64,000 nucleotides of DNA from Cymbomonas tetramitiformis (lineage: Eukaryota; Chlorophyta; Pyramimonadophyceae; Pyramimonadales; Pyramimonadaceae). Location: positions 38,679-102,678 of the forward strand of contig LGRX02027843.1 of the NCBI GenBank assembly GCA_001247695.2. The letters run 5' to 3'. How positions within the stretch are numbered: the stretch's first letter is position 1; every line of letters begins with the position of its first letter. Both the position numbers and the translations under genes were made by a program. Shown one piece after another: positions 10,173 to 21,927 of the stretch. The notes under the pieces are model-generated. The model searched no databases and was not told where the DNA came from. It saw only the letters and a program-made list of their open reading frames with translations.

Positions 10173-13100
10173 TTAGGAGTTTAGATCAGTGTGCAATTCT
10201 GTCCACCGATTCTTTGAAATAGCAGTTGCAAGGGCAGGTAGAGATAGGAGATTCTGACCTGAATAATCAGACTGATAAAAAGGAGCGCCATAGATGCCGT
10301 TGAAGGACCAAACCTTGGAGGATATAGAGTTATAAATGGTTAGCGCCTCTTCGGAGATGTAGGACGGCGAGACAGACTTGTTGTACACTAATGAACGAGG
10401 GAATGCAGTTGCACTGTCCATCGACCACAGCTTGTTGCAGTCAGAGTCCAGCTCGACAACCTCCCAATGCCCAACCAATCCAGCATACTGCGCCACATCA
10501 CACAAGTCGACATATCATTCTAATTCAAACTGTGCAGGCACTCCGTTGGGTGAACACTACAAAAGGATCCATGTACACCACAGAAGTGTATGATGGACCA
10601 CTCATCGCATATGCCGCCTTGTGAGGTCGGTAGCCTTGTATATATGCATGCACCACCGAGTGGGGCATACCTCACTCTCACACCTAGGCTGGCCTGCATC
10701 TGCTCACATGACCTATAACATGTTCACACTGCGACACGACTGCACTCATCACCCAACAAGGGGCGAAACCCTCCTGCAGCATGCCGGATTGTGGCAGCTG
10801 GTGGGGAGTGAGGCGCTTCTGCGACAAGCAGGATCGCATTGCACCACACTGGCAGCGCGCAGGGTACGTGATGCTATGGAATCTGCGCGGCTAAAGAATC
10901 GCCGAGATGCCCTCCCACCTCGGTATCCGTGATATTCTGGTTCCACCCAAATCCGCATGTGATGATGACGTGGCCATTTGGTAACTGCTGTGCAGCAGCA
11001 TTTCGGCTGCAGAGAACCCAATCCTCGTACTTGCACGTCCAGCTGGGCTCCTTGGGGACGTAACTTTGGTCCTCGGCGACGCTGCAAGTCCGCACACAGC
11101 ACTTCTCAACAAACCTCGAAGCAGCCGCGCTTAGCAACATAGGTGGAGCTGAACCTTGGGAAACCACGCTGCCGCCACCTCGTGTATTCGCGCTCGTTCA
11201 AATGCAAATTATTGCCTTATTGGACAAAAGACGATCCGCCTCAGCAAGCGAAGTGCCATCCGCGCCGTGCTGCGCCCATGCTCATACGAGGAAGACCTTG
11301 GACCCCACGTGGGAGCCTCAGGAGGCATGAGTCATAAGGGAAAGCCGTGTGGCAAGAGCGGGGAGAAGACAATCGGGCGTGCACAAGCCCTGGGCATGCC
11401 GCCAGGATGCAGGCCGCTACCTCCATAAGGACTCAGCTGCCTGTGCGCCCTTGTTGGCACACCCTTTGTTCCCGCGAGGAGCGAGTGGTGGAGGTTGGCT
11501 TACAACGATGGGGCTGGAGAAGCCACTGTATACCTACACACCAAGGTCATGGAAAGTGTCCGGAAGGCAGTGCTCACCTTAGCCACATGATGATGCCGCG
11601 CAGACTATCACTATCATGCACATCAGGTGCGCCGCACATCAGGTGCGCCGCATATCAGGTGTGACGCGTATGAGGTGTGACGCGTATCAGGTGTGACGCG
11701 TATCAGGTGGGTTAACGAAGTGAAAAAAGTCAGAAGATGTTTTTTTGGTGCCTGTGAATAAGGAAGACCCGATTGACTACTCTGGTACTCTGGTAGTGAC
11801 GTTTGATCTAGACAGTCTGAGACAGTAAACGGAGACACGGCAGCGTGACAGTTGACAGAGATATGACAGCAGTTAAGAGTTTTTAAAACTTCGGAGGAAA
11901 GAACATTCTGCCGAGGCTTTTTTACGAGCCGAATTGACCTGACCTAGAAATATTTGTGTGTTCTTTAATCATTGTTATGGTTTGTGACTTTGCCAAAAGT
12001 ATAATTAAAATGTTTGCAGGTGCAACGGACTGCTGTCTTCAATGCAGACGGGTATGTCGACATCTTGACGCAGCTCTGGCGGAGGTTAAGCTTGAGGCGC
12101 CGCTGAATAGGTCAATGGTCAGCAATGTACGGGACGCTCTACACAACCTGAACACAATTCGCGAATATGCGCCCCGCCCCGGAGGTGGTACCTAACGTGC
12201 TGTTGGACCCGTGGTTTGTCACTGTCCATTTTCTTCACGACCTGGAGACTCGCCCACATCTGCAGCCAGGCAGCTTGTGGTCGTAACAGGATTTCTTTCC
12301 ACGTGATTCACAACAATATCAGTGACTGACCGCGAGCCAATATTTGCAGTCTCGGATGGTCGCTGCCGTACATGCAGCTTCCGGGTGTGAGGGGACCAAG
12401 CAGCGATATGGCCGCTGTCGCGGGTGTCAGTACAGCACACATCTCGTCTGCCGCAACAAGCTCTTCGACAAGGAGAGGCATGCTTTCATTCCTGGGGAGC
12501 CCACTCGCCTTCTCTGTTCAGAGTGCCTCTCTGCATCACGTCAGCTTCTCGTGGCCATCCTCAGGGTCATTGATGTTGCAACTGGCTGCCCGCTGGGGCG
12601 GCTGGCGATTTTACCGACTCATCGTACGCGGAAGGCTGAATGCTATCTACAGCAGGTACAGAACGTGGCTAAGGATTTTCGGGTAAGGATGAACTCCCCA
12701 CGTGCCTGTCTTTCACTGGTGATCACACTGTGTGCGACGACGACGAGGATCACGAGGCGGAGGAACAAAGTGTCCGCAACGACGACTTCCCCCCGTGCTT
12801 TACATCCCGAGGCTCAGCGCAAACGCCAAATACGGGCGGCGTTGCTCACCACAGTTCGCACGCCTGCACGCCCGTCGTCGAGTTGCACCACGAGCGAAGC
12901 AGGGAATTCCCAGGCTCCGCAAGACCAGTCCCCCAAACCTTTACAGCAGCAACTTTCCTCGCTTTCCGTGCGTGCACAGCCATGCAGGCCCATGGAAGAT
13001 ATATACCCCCCCCATATTCATCAACAGCCACCAGCTTGCGCCAGTAACCTGTTTCAGGCAGCACCACAGATTGGAGCCGCGGCGAACCCCTGGCCAGCAC

Positions 13101-16100
13101 ACGGGGCGGCTCCGCACAACCCAGCGCTGACATTTGGCACAGCGATCCAAGACGTGGAGAACGCTGAGTTCCGCGAGATTCTTGTGGTGGTGATCGCTTG
13201 CTCTATACGCGAGCCAGGTGAGCATCAAGGTAAACTCGGCTTCGACTACCTCGTGAGTTTACAAACCCCCCAACCTGACATCGAGAGCTATGTTTCTGGT
13301 GCGACTGACTCTTTCAGCACATCTCATTTGGGCTGGGACCGTTACGTAAACTACTCTGGGAACTCCACGGCTGCTCAGTGTAAAAAGCAGATGGTGCGCG
13401 TCTGAGCTCTGTGGTTAGTGGACCGGGAAGCACTCTGGCACCTTGAGGGCAGCCCGGCACCGGCTATGGAAGCATTTGGCAGGCAAGGGGGCATCGCTTA
13501 CGGTGCACGGCGGCACATTCAGTCCTTCCCACCCGGAGGAGTGCGCCCCGCACCAAAGCTCCCATTTCCGGGAGGCAAGCACGTCTGCTGCGGCTGTGCA
13601 GATCCTGGGCCCGGAGTTGGCAGGCTCTCGAATCTTGCTGAGGACCGACAACACCACCACTTTGAGCATTGTGAACCGGCAGGGGACTATGTCCGTTGAT
13701 TTGGAGCCCATCCTGGAAACGGATGTTTCGGGCTGCGGCTAAATATGACCTGGACTTGGCAGCCGAGCACATTACCGCTGACGAGCGCGCCTTTCGGGGT
13801 CCCACTCAGTGGCCGGTGGTTGTGGTGCATTACCCCCCATTTCTGAGGCAGGAGTGACGTGACTGCAGCTCGGCGCCTCGCGGAGCTGGTCGCGGCCGAC
13901 ATTGGGAATCCCCGCCAGTTCTATCGCGGGAGACCGCACGAGACTGACCGCGTCTGCGTCGGGTGCAGCCGATTCTTGTGTCGGCCCTGCAGCGGAGTTA
14001 GCTCGGGGCTCACGGGCTTCGTCTGTTGCGGGCGGTGCTGGGCGCGGAGGGCGGGCAGTGTGCGCTGCTCGGGCCGGATGGCGGTGCTCGTCTCCAGTCT
14101 CCTGGCCATGAGGACCTGCTTGTCCACCCAGACGGGGTGCCGGCGGGGGGTCTGGGATGTTGAGGCCTACATGAGTGGCTATCTGGACCACGAGTGGCCG
14201 GCTATGGGCACCGACTTGGTGTTCTATGCTGCTTAATCGGTGGAGATGCGGGAGCCCACGTTGGACTCGTCCTCGGTGCGGACCTATCTGGCCGGGCTCT
14301 CCGCCTGGCATGAGGAGCTGGTCAGCCTGTTCACGGAGGCTGAGCTGTTCGACTCCTCGAGTCAGCTGCTCCGGTTGGGAAGTCCCCGCCGTCAGCCGAG
14401 GGCGCTGGAGCTCTTGAAGGTGCTCGAGGAGAGGCGCAAGAGCCCTCTGGCGCTAAGGGTGCATGGACACTGCGGCAGTGGTGTCGCCTCTACCATTGTG
14501 GCTTCTGTCTGGAGCGGCGGGTGGGGCGGCATCATCGGCTGTTGTTAGTGTTCTGCACGCTCGGTTGCCTCAGGAGGGGTGGCACCAAGCAGGTCTTCTT
14601 CAAGTTGGTTCACGTGGGCAGTGGGGTGGCCATCTGTTGGTTGGCCTCGTCGGACCCAGCCGCTCCGCATGTTATGGTGGTTCAAGAAAAGCCCGGGTTG
14701 TCTCCGTTGGTGCGGGGCTCCGTATCAGGTGTGACACATATTAGGTGTGGCGCGTATCAGGTGTGGCGCGCATCACGGGTGACGCGTGCCACGCATGACA
14801 CTTGCGTATCAGGCATGGCGCGTGTGGTGTATGCAGCATGTATCAGAGTTGTGCAGCAGAATCAGAGGCACACACAGGCAAGTTAAGACCGTACCTGAAA
14901 TTTCCATTTGTTTGCATCGGGTGAATAATGTCCACGGATGAAAGCGCGGGCCCCTGCTAGCATCCCCATGTGGTACATGAGGGCCGGAGAGGGCAAGCCA
15001 TGTGGCAGGCAAGTATTGGCATGAGCGCAAAGAGAGATGGGTCCCACGCCGCCTCCATCCATGAACTGCGGTGTGCTTCCTCACCTTGCCGTAGTGCACG
15101 AACGTCAATATCAGCATGCCGGAATTATGTCATGTGGATAAGAAACGCGCATGAGCCAAGAATGGTGAATATTGCTCCGAGGGGAAGTGAGTGCATCAAA
15201 AGAGGCCACGTGGCGAAGCGGCGTGCGCGGAGAGCTGCTAGCGGCGCTCACAGTGCAATTAGATCGATGCAGCGAAACTCACGTGGTTCTCGATCAGACC
15301 CTTGGAATTAGTTAAGCCGGAAATCATCTCCTCGGTCCAATGAGGGTTCTCACGTCCTTTGCCAGTATTGAAGAAGATGATGCCTCCTGCTTGTGCGCCA
15401 GCCATAAGTTCCGTCCAACTTGAGTGGCGCCCTCTTCAGCGGCAGAGCAGCAGCGATAGCTTCAGCAGTAACGTCAGCAGCGCTATGGTAGGTTCAGCAG
15501 GCTCAGCAAATGCAGCAGTTTCAGAGGATCCAGCGGGAGAGCACCTTCTTTTGCATCACTCACGTTGGGCTTGACGTATTTTGCGCCATAGCCTCGGAAT
15601 ATGCGTTGCTGTGGGCCAAGGACGGAACCCCGACCGCACCGAGAAATCTCACTTCTGAAAAATTGCACCCCCCATTTGGGGCCAGCAAAGATACACATCA
15701 AGGCAAGCACAGACGCATATGGGCGCGAACATGGCGGAAGTGTAGACGCATGTCGGGACAAGAGTAGACACATAGGGCGGCAAGCGGTTTAGCTCAAAGC
15801 GATGAAAAACAGCGATGAAAGAGATGATTTTCGGGTTTTTCATGCAGAGAATTGTAGGAGTTGTCCTGGACCGTCCGATCTGATCTGATCAGATCGGTCA
15901 CAGCAGATTGTGTCAATTGATCAGAGACATCGGGATGCCACAGATGACAGTTTTGTGATGACAGAGTTACCGTGACATCTGAGCACAATAAAACAATCTC
16001 TAGAACATTCCTGGCAAACAGTTGGAGCTGCTCCACCTGACCTAACTGCAGTAATAATTGTTTTAACTTCCCAACCCAGCCCTCCCGTGGGATCTATGGG

Positions 16101-19100
16101 CAGGCGGACGGATAGGACCACGCCTGCCCAGAGCTTTGGAGTTGGTATTCACCAAACTACAATGTGTACATCTGCAGTGTTTCCATTTGCATAAAAACAT
16201 TGCAGTGACGGTTCCCAAAGAGAGAGAGCATACACGCATCCAACGGCAGAAAAATAGGCGCATATTTGGGTGAAGCATAGGCGCATACGAGGGCAAGTGT
16301 AAACGCACATTGGAAGTGGCAAGAGTAGGAGCATATGGGGGCAAGCGCAGACGCATAGGTCGGCAAGGGAAGGCGCATATGAACACACGCGATACGGACT
16401 GATGAGGCACAGCCACGACTCTCGTTCTATACACACCTGACAATATGCACCCTCGGCCCTCGTTCTACACTGAACGGCATGAGATCGGCCAACAAAAGCC
16501 AGCCCACCATCATCCCAGTGGATGTGAGAAGCAAATCAAGAGCAGGGCGGGGCCGTGACAAGATACCACAAACGCATACATATTCCCAACCCAAATGCAA
16601 AGCAGCATGGAAAGATGATACGATGTGACCGATCGTCGCCAAACAACTGTTGGTCTCTGGGTTACGGAGTAAGCGGACCCTGCTGACATGGCCCCCAGTG
16701 GCTCCCGGTCGATGGATGGGACCTGTTGGTCCATGGTTATGTCATGAATGCAGTCACACCACACAGCATGGACACCCCATGTCAAAAAAAGGAAACCTTC
16801 GTTCTACACATACATCGCGGTGTGCAGCCACGGCCCTCATTCTAGAGCGGTTAGCAATGGTGCAACCACGATTTGGGACAATGAATACGTGGCACTGACG
16901 CCTAAAGGTGTCCTTCACTTTGAAGGCACTGAGTGATCGGCCCAAGCTGTCCGGATCAATCGCATCTCGATTGATGCGCCAGTAGGGGAGATCCGCATTT
17001 GCAACAACATTTTGCACCGCCTCCAAATGAGGCGCCACACAACTCAAGGTGCACGCTGCGATGGCATAAATACATAACACAGCATCCTGCTACATCACAG
17101 AGCAAAATAGGCCTACCGTGAGTACCAATGCTCTGGATTGAAGACTTGGGCAAATCGCACCAAGGCGTGAGCTATTCGCGTGCACGGAGTACTTTCCCTC
17201 GGAATAAAGATTCACTTGACAATGGACAAAAACAATAAAACATGGAGGAAAAGAGTGGGTGCGCACTTCATGATAAGGGTGGCCATATACTTTGTCGTTA
17301 CCCCATCTGGCGACCCATCCACCCAATCGGAGCATGTTAAAGGTCCGCTGGGTATCACTTGCCAGAAGGCACTAACAACCAGAGCACCCCACTTCAAAGA
17401 GGCCTCGTGGAGGACACACAGCTCCAAAGTGCCACGTGGCGGAGGATCGAAAGAACAATACCTCCTTGTTTTCCGCAAAATTGGTTGCAAGCCCAACACC
17501 TGATCTTACCTGTTGGGATTAAGTGAGTTGCGCCTCAAAGTATCACCGATGGGCAACATCGAGTTTCCAGAAGGGCCTCGCTACATTTGCGAGGGGCCAC
17601 TCTCGCAGTCAACGGTGCACCGTCTGCACCGCTACATTTGCGAGGGGCCATCCATTTCCTGAAGGAGTTCAGTATGCATTAACGGTGTATGTGTGTGGTG
17701 TGGCTTATTCTTGGACCGACTCCTTTAGCACACCGTAGCCGCAGAAGACCGGCTGCACTATGTTCCCACGCCGGGATCAAAGGATTCAGCACACACTTCG
17801 GGACACTTATCCGGAATCTTCGGAGCTCACCACTGAAGAATGGGACCCCTTAAGCCTTGCTGAGACAACTGAGCCCCTCAGCCCCATCGGTGCGGCTGCT
17901 GCGTCTCCGGAGCCGATGCAACCATACCGCCCGAGCTGCCCAAGCCGTGTCTCCACCACAGAGCCTACGCGCATGGCCACCTCTCTACCCCCCGAGCTGC
18001 CCAAGCCTTGTCTCCACCACAGTGCCTACGCGCATGGCCACCTCTCGCCCCCGAGCTGCCCAAGCCGTGTCTCCACCACAGAGCCTACGCGCATGGCCAC
18101 CTCTCTGCCCCCAGCTGCCCAAGCGTGTCTCCACCACAGAGCCTACGCGCATGGCCACCTCTCTGCCCCCGACCTTAACTGGGCCAGCTGAACCCCTCTG
18201 CGGCTGCTTTGCCGGCGCACTGCTGCATCTCTGAAGCCGACTCACCTCCGTCCCTCGTGCCACCCGAGCCATTTCTTCACCACAAAGACCACACCCGGGC
18301 CCATCCCGCTGCCCTCTACCCGCTTCAGAGCGTGGTCCCATGAGTACTTGCCCACCCTCACACGGCCCGAAACCCAAAGAGCTGTCCCAAAGGGCTTAAA
18401 ATGACTGAGTGGTTTGCCCTCATCCGAAACTCCGTACCCACCACCGACTTGCCCCTGCCGCCCCCTACCCTCAGCACAAACATTGTGAGAATGAAGCCCT
18501 TGCACTGATTGCCTTGCGAGGAAGCTGCGGACTTGAGCAATGTGCTCCACACTCGCGCTGTAACGGTCATGCTACGTTATTCCTACTTGGGGTCCGATCT
18601 CCATAGTTTCCCGTGCGTCCCAAGCCCTCCCGGTGGCCAATAGTTCACCATCCGGTTGTCGCCTTCCCATCAGCTGCTCACTGTTAGTTCTGGCACGTCT
18701 AGCAACCACGCCTTGTTGGCGGGGACAGAGGAGGTGGGACTGTGACTGTATATCGTCACTAGGTCAGGGGCGCGATTGGTGTGGGTGCGGGATTTTGCCT
18801 GGCAAGGCCCACACCAATCGCGCCAGAGGCTATGGCGTGATTGGCGTGAATTTGTTTCACGCCAATTGCGCTGGGCGCCATTGGCGTGATAAGATCGCGC
18901 CGGGCGCGATTGGCGTGAAACATATATATTATACAGATGAGCTCACACTACACTCTCGATGTAAACAACCGAGCAAGAATCGACTATTGACTTTCGAGTC
19001 TTTCAAAAGCATCATTGGCGTGCCAGACATTCAGACAGCGTTGAAATGTTTTGTTCTGGAGACAGAAGCGGCTGTTTGCAACACCACAATTATTGGAGAT

Positions 19101-21543
19101 GGTTGAGGAGTGCACCTAAAAAGGATGTCGCCCCCCTTTCCAGAGGAGCCGCCACTGTGGCTCGCTGCTTCTTCAGCGGTCGTGCTGTGGTCGATTATAT
19201 ATAGTTCAGACTTGATGTTGGAAGAAACCAAAATCTGTGCCCCACTCGAGTGCTGGATTATTGACACTCCTAGGCATAAAGGGGTTGCAAGCTCACTTCA
19301 TAAGCTGTCCCACATTTTCACACTGAAGCTTCGTGCTGGAACTGCTTGACTCATCACAATCAGACCATCCTGCTATTCCGTCTCAAATGGTCGCACAACC
19401 CTCTGACACTAATCCTATCAGCGCCTTAGCCTACAAACCGTCATTCAAGCCCTACATCGGCAAACAGTTCCTTTGCCTGCACCTTCGTACGATACGATAG
19501 CTTTGATCTCCAGAGGTCTGATACCTTGGTACATATAATTTCAATAGCACCTCAATTATGACCTCCGTCATTTAGTAGAGGATAAGGAAAAACAACGATT
19601 CAGAATGTTGCATAGTTATTGCCAAAGTTACACTATAAGGTCAACCAAGGGGCAAAACTTGGGTTGTGGTCGCAAGTGGTGACACGCACCGTTCTCACAA
19701 AGAAGGATTATAGGACATGGGCTATCGAGCACTGATAGGGAAATGGTGAGGAGTGACAGAAGACCGTGCCCTCGTGTGTCAAGGGCTTTGGACAAGAGCA
19801 TAGTAGGTCGCCTGAGGATGCAAATAGTCAACCCACGAAGACCAAAGGCTCGGACCTGATCAGCATCAGCATCGAAGTCGATACTGACAAGCTGCAAGCT
19901 TTGCCCCTTTTGGGGACCGTAACCCCCATTAGCATTGGGATCGATCCGCTCCAGCATCTCACTTGGTACGCCGTAGTTTGTGGCGTTTTCCTTCCAGTCC
20001 TGGTGTGCAAACAGGGACGCTTGAGGAACTAGCCTCGAATCTCGAGGGACACTTGCTTCACTTAGAGTGCGCCACATCAAAGTTCTAGGAGTGCACAAGT
20101 GTTCACTTAGAGCGCGCAACACCAAAGTTCTAGGAGTGCACAAGTGTTCACTTAGAGTGCACAAGTGCTGGCTATTTCCGGGCAGTGTTGCTTGGGCCGC
20201 TCAGTACTGGCTATTTCCGGGCAGTGTTGCTTGTACAAGTCGGTAAGCTTGGCATGCAGCGCTGCCCGAGTGATTTCTCACCTGTACCCAGTGGTCGATG
20301 CTCCACCATGCCCACACAACCTCACAGTCTGGTTGTTCGGGCACTATTCGAAGTTCCACGATGCCGTCAACAACGCATTTCCCGCCCCAGTTTCCATAGT
20401 GGTGACTTTTCATACCCAGGCCCATGCCATCTTCGGTGTTTAGCCCAGCAGCTTCACACTTATCGAACTCGAGTGCCTTGTAGGCAAGTGCAAGGTAGGT
20501 GCCCTGCGGAGTCTTTACCATATCCGCGTGTGTGGTATAGTCTGCTCCAGAATACGTGCAACTTTTGGTCACATCATCATCCCAGGACACCTCTTCGATG
20601 ACCCCGGCGTGGTCGAATACGTCGGCAGGGTTGTCGACGCCGTTCAAGGTCAGCGCGTGGCGAAGGAGGGTGCCATCGCTCAAGAGCTTTGCAGTTTTCG
20701 AGGTCGGATTCTTGTGAAACCAGCGGTGCTTCACCTGTGTTATGGCACCTCAACCGGTATCAACGGTATACTTAAGATTGCTCGAGTCTAAAAGGAACCT
20801 ATTCGAAGAGACCTTTTTCTTCAAATATGTAGGTATTATTCTACGGTCAGTTGCTTATAGCACCGACAAGCACTACCGACGCTCATTGTAAGAACCCTGA
20901 AAACGTAAGAAGTTGATGGGCGCCAGTCTATCGCAGACCTGGCAGCACGTGTGCGGCCTCAATATCAAGCTCTCTTTTTGGGGGGACACACCATTCCAGT
21001 GGTGTCTATTAAGTCAGTGTGATGGCGGAGCACAGGTGCGATCAGTAGATACCCAGTCGAAGCCTCCTCTTTTTTGAAAAACTTCACTGCAGCGGAAAGG
21101 TCGCATAAGGTGCTTTTTCGAGCAGTGGTCGCTGCTGCTTCTCGTGCGCTCATAACGCTGGAGTGCTCAGGAACCGTCAGGAGCTCATGCCCAAAATAAA
21201 CTATGGTAAGAGCGAGCATCGCAGACAGCACGGTGGCAGTTGCCTTCCAGTTCCCAGATGGAGCCCATTTCGACGACCTCGCGGCAACTACCTCTCCAGG
21301 AACGATAGCAACACTGACACTGCCAGGCGGAACAGTCCCATTAAAGGCCGTGGATTGAGCCCGGCCAGAAGGCCGCACCGCATCTACCGCTCCAGAGGTA
21401 ACACTGTGAGTGGCAGATGGAGAGCCGTCCTCGAATACAAACTTGACGGACTGCATCGGCGTCGAACCTGTCGAGGAATGCATCAACTTATGAACTTCGT
21501 GCCTACTGCTTAGTGGTTTGCTGCGTGCAACGCCACAAGCCAT
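10173..21543 (-). CDS. Arylsulfotransferase (ASST)-like type II membrane protein, multi-exon
   Basis: The family transfers sulfate between phenolic donors and acceptors; I infer that role from homology only. Exons: E1 20992-21543, E2 20282-20734, E3 19856-19999, E4 19116-19234, E5 15564-15654, E6 about 15283-15424, E7 about 14895-14960, E8 10919 to about 11081, E9 10173-10487. The E1 to E4 junctions are GT-AG and frame-consistent; E5/E6 and E6/E7 phases are unresolved. E1 has about 100 cytosolic residues, then a membrane segment at residues 101-122, then GYLLIAPVLRHHTDLID. E2 has DNPADVFDHAGVIEEVSWDD and VDGIVELR..VVWAWWSIDHW. E3 has NYGVPSEMLERIDPN. E4 carries the hallmark SELYIIDHSTTAEEA..GKGGDILF. 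E6 has GGIIFFNTGKGRE. E8 has AAQQLPNGHVIITCG. E9 has GHWEVVELDSDCNKLW. The E7-E8 intron holds a DIRS-like relic. Confidence 0.8.
11620..11710 (+). repeat. Left flanking short-repeat array of the DIRS-like relic
   Basis: Successive copies of an about 16-bp unit, CATCAGGTGCGCCGCA drifting to GTATCAGGTGTGACGC. The same unit recurs at 14720-14830. Confidence 0.8.
12344..13405 (+). CDS. gag-like protein of the DIRS-like relic
   Basis: This is a 353-codon frame. Residues 14-37 contain CEGTKQRYGRCRGCQYSTHL, followed by VCRNKL. The Cys/His spacing suggests a zinc-binding module, which is an inference. The middle is Pro/Gln/Ser/Arg-rich and low in complexity. The C-terminus contains GFDYLVSLQTPQPDIES. 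I recognise no characterised domain, and the capsid/gag assignment rests on its position upstream of RNase H and recombinase. Overlapping frames at 12372 and 12732 are GC-rich shadows. Confidence 0.4.
   Translation: MQSRMVAAVHAASGCEGTKQRYGRCRGCQYSTHLVCRNKLFDKERHAFIPGEPTRLLCSECLSASRQLLVAILRVIDVATGCPLGRLAILPTHRTRKAECYLQQVQNVAKDFRVRMNSPRACLSLVITLCATTTRITRRRNKVSATTTSPRALHPEAQRKRQIRAALLTTVRTPARPSSSCTTSEAGNSQAPQDQSPKPLQQQLSSLSVRAQPCRPMEDIYPPHIHQQPPACASNLFQAAPQIGAAANPWPAHGAAPHNPALTFGTAIQDVENAEFREILVVVIACSIREPGEHQGKLGFDYLVSLQTPQPDIESYVSGATDSFSTSHLGWDRYVNYSGNSTAAQCKKQMVRV
13440..13860 (+). pseudogene. RNase H segment of the DIRS-like relic
   Basis: The frame at 13443-13742 contains SSHFREASTSAAAVQILGPE, then SRILLRTDNTTTLSIVNRQG. 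These are the E-x-x-A helix and the R-T-D-N-T-T-T box typical of DIRS and related RNase H domains. After a frame break, KYDLDLAAEHI at about 13745 matches the last RNase H strand. It is damaged by at least one frameshift. Confidence 0.75.
14240..14720 (+). pseudogene. Tyrosine recombinase N-terminal half of the DIRS-like relic
   Basis: The first frame has VRTYLAGLSAWHEELV, the SAM-like core-binding fold of DIRS and phage-type recombinases. A second frame (14521 onward) has FCTLGCLRRGG, fitting the first catalytic arginine box, and later VAICWLASSD. The HxxR and tyrosine boxes are missing because the sequence runs into the 14720 repeat array. Frameshifted and truncated. Confidence 0.6.
15690..16390. 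repeat. 24-bp GGCGCATA minisatellite patches in ASST intron 4
   Basis: Degenerate units of the type GGCAAGCGTAGACGCATATG occur at about 15695-15780 and 16235-16385. They lie just upstream of exon 5 in the large ASST intron. Hypothetical frames here are repeat artefacts. Confidence 0.6.
16640..17500 (-). pseudogene. Possible exons of an unidentified minus-strand gene
   Basis: Several short minus frames have protein-like composition: VANADLPYWRINRDAIDPDS and FRRQCHVFIVPNRGCTIANR (16754-17080), DQQVPSIDREPLGAMSAGSA (about 16650-16760) and VSAFWQVIPSGPLTCSDWVD (about 17300-17400). They may be gene fragments captured in the ASST intron. No family is recognised and no gene model joins them. Confidence 0.2.
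17577..17651. repeat. Direct repeat of 20-21 bp
   Basis: CGCTACATTTGCGAGGGGCC occurs at about 17579 and 17631. It is a short intronic duplication. Confidence 0.6.
17934..18172. repeat. 60-bp minisatellite, four units
   Basis: Units begin near 17934, 17994, 18054 and 18112, each with GAGCTGCCCAAGCC, CTCCACCACAGAGCC and ACGCGCATGGCCACC. Sixty is a multiple of three, so frames on both strands stay open and mimic a Pro-rich protein. It lies in the large ASST intron. Confidence 0.9.
18769..18925. repeat. Array of GGCGCGATTGGCGTG hairpins
   Basis: A perfect 17-bp stem (18769-18785 with 18808-18824) is followed by a second stem (18835-18850 with 18856-18871) and two more GGCGCNATTGGCGTGA copies at 18874 and 18903. 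Four related motifs alternate in orientation. It may be a small MITE cluster in the ASST intron. Confidence 0.85.
20050..20232. repeat. Two tandem duplications in ASST intron 2
   Basis: TTCACTTAGAGYGCGCMACA with AAAGTTCTAGGAGTGCACAA is repeated from about 20052 to 20167, and CTGGCTATTTCCGGGCAGTG twice from about 20168 to 20232. They lie between exons 2 and 3. Confidence 0.8.
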
Positions 21544-21714
21544 ACAACCTGAGAAGGCCGATTCAATATATATCTTATATGTGTGTTAGCGCGAATGTAT
21601 ATATAATAATGTTGGTTACCCCCTAATCCGTACTGTAACCGTTTCCTTTTGTTTCGCCTTCTAGCGTAGGCGAGCGTGAGGGTATGCGGAATTTTTAAAT
21701 AATTTATAATTATA

Positions 21715-21757
21715 ATGAGAAGTTCATGGTTTAGTGGACGAAACGTAAATGCATTTA
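21715..21757 (+). repeat. Left terminal inverted repeat of the recombinase element
   Basis: Identical over 43 bp to the reverse complement of 38142-38184. It ends in one copy of the half-site GTAAATGCATTTA. Confidence 0.92.
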
Positions 21758-21856
21758 CGAAACAGTGTCATCACAAAAATTACGCGGTCCAGATGGGAAG
21801 ATACTACCATCGGACGATTATTGATTTTTCTGATCGTGTATCCGCTCGGGGCATTC

Positions 21857-21890
21857 ATAAATGCATTTATGAATTCATAAATGCATTTAT
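21857..21890. promoter_or_regulatory. 34-bp 14-6-14 palindrome, candidate recombinase site
   Basis: Two ATAAATGCATTTAT half-sites flank the 6-bp spacer GAATTC, and the whole 34 bp is a perfect palindrome. The function is inferred from its layout and from recurrence beside the recombinase gene and at the element ends. Confidence 0.55.
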
Positions 21891-21927
21891 GAAACACCCC
21901 CGCAATGCCGCACCCCCCCCCTGGTTA

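Larger units (their letters stand above)
11620..14830 (+). mobile_element. DIRS-like (tyrosine-recombinase) retroelement relic in an ASST intron
   Basis: Both edges carry short arrays of CGTATCAGGTGTGACG-like repeats (11620-11710 and 14720-14830). Between them, in order, are a gag-like frame, an RNase H segment and the N-terminal half of a tyrosine recombinase, all on the + strand. Reverse transcriptase between gag and RNase H was not found, and the recombinase ends before its HxxR...Y part. It lies between exons 7 and 8 of the minus-strand ASST gene, so it is an intronic, opposite-strand insertion. Confidence 0.7.

Noticed and set aside
17760..18234. Pro-rich + frames and the opposing 130-codon minus frame
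   Set aside because: All are read-through of a 60-bp minisatellite, whose period keeps every frame open.
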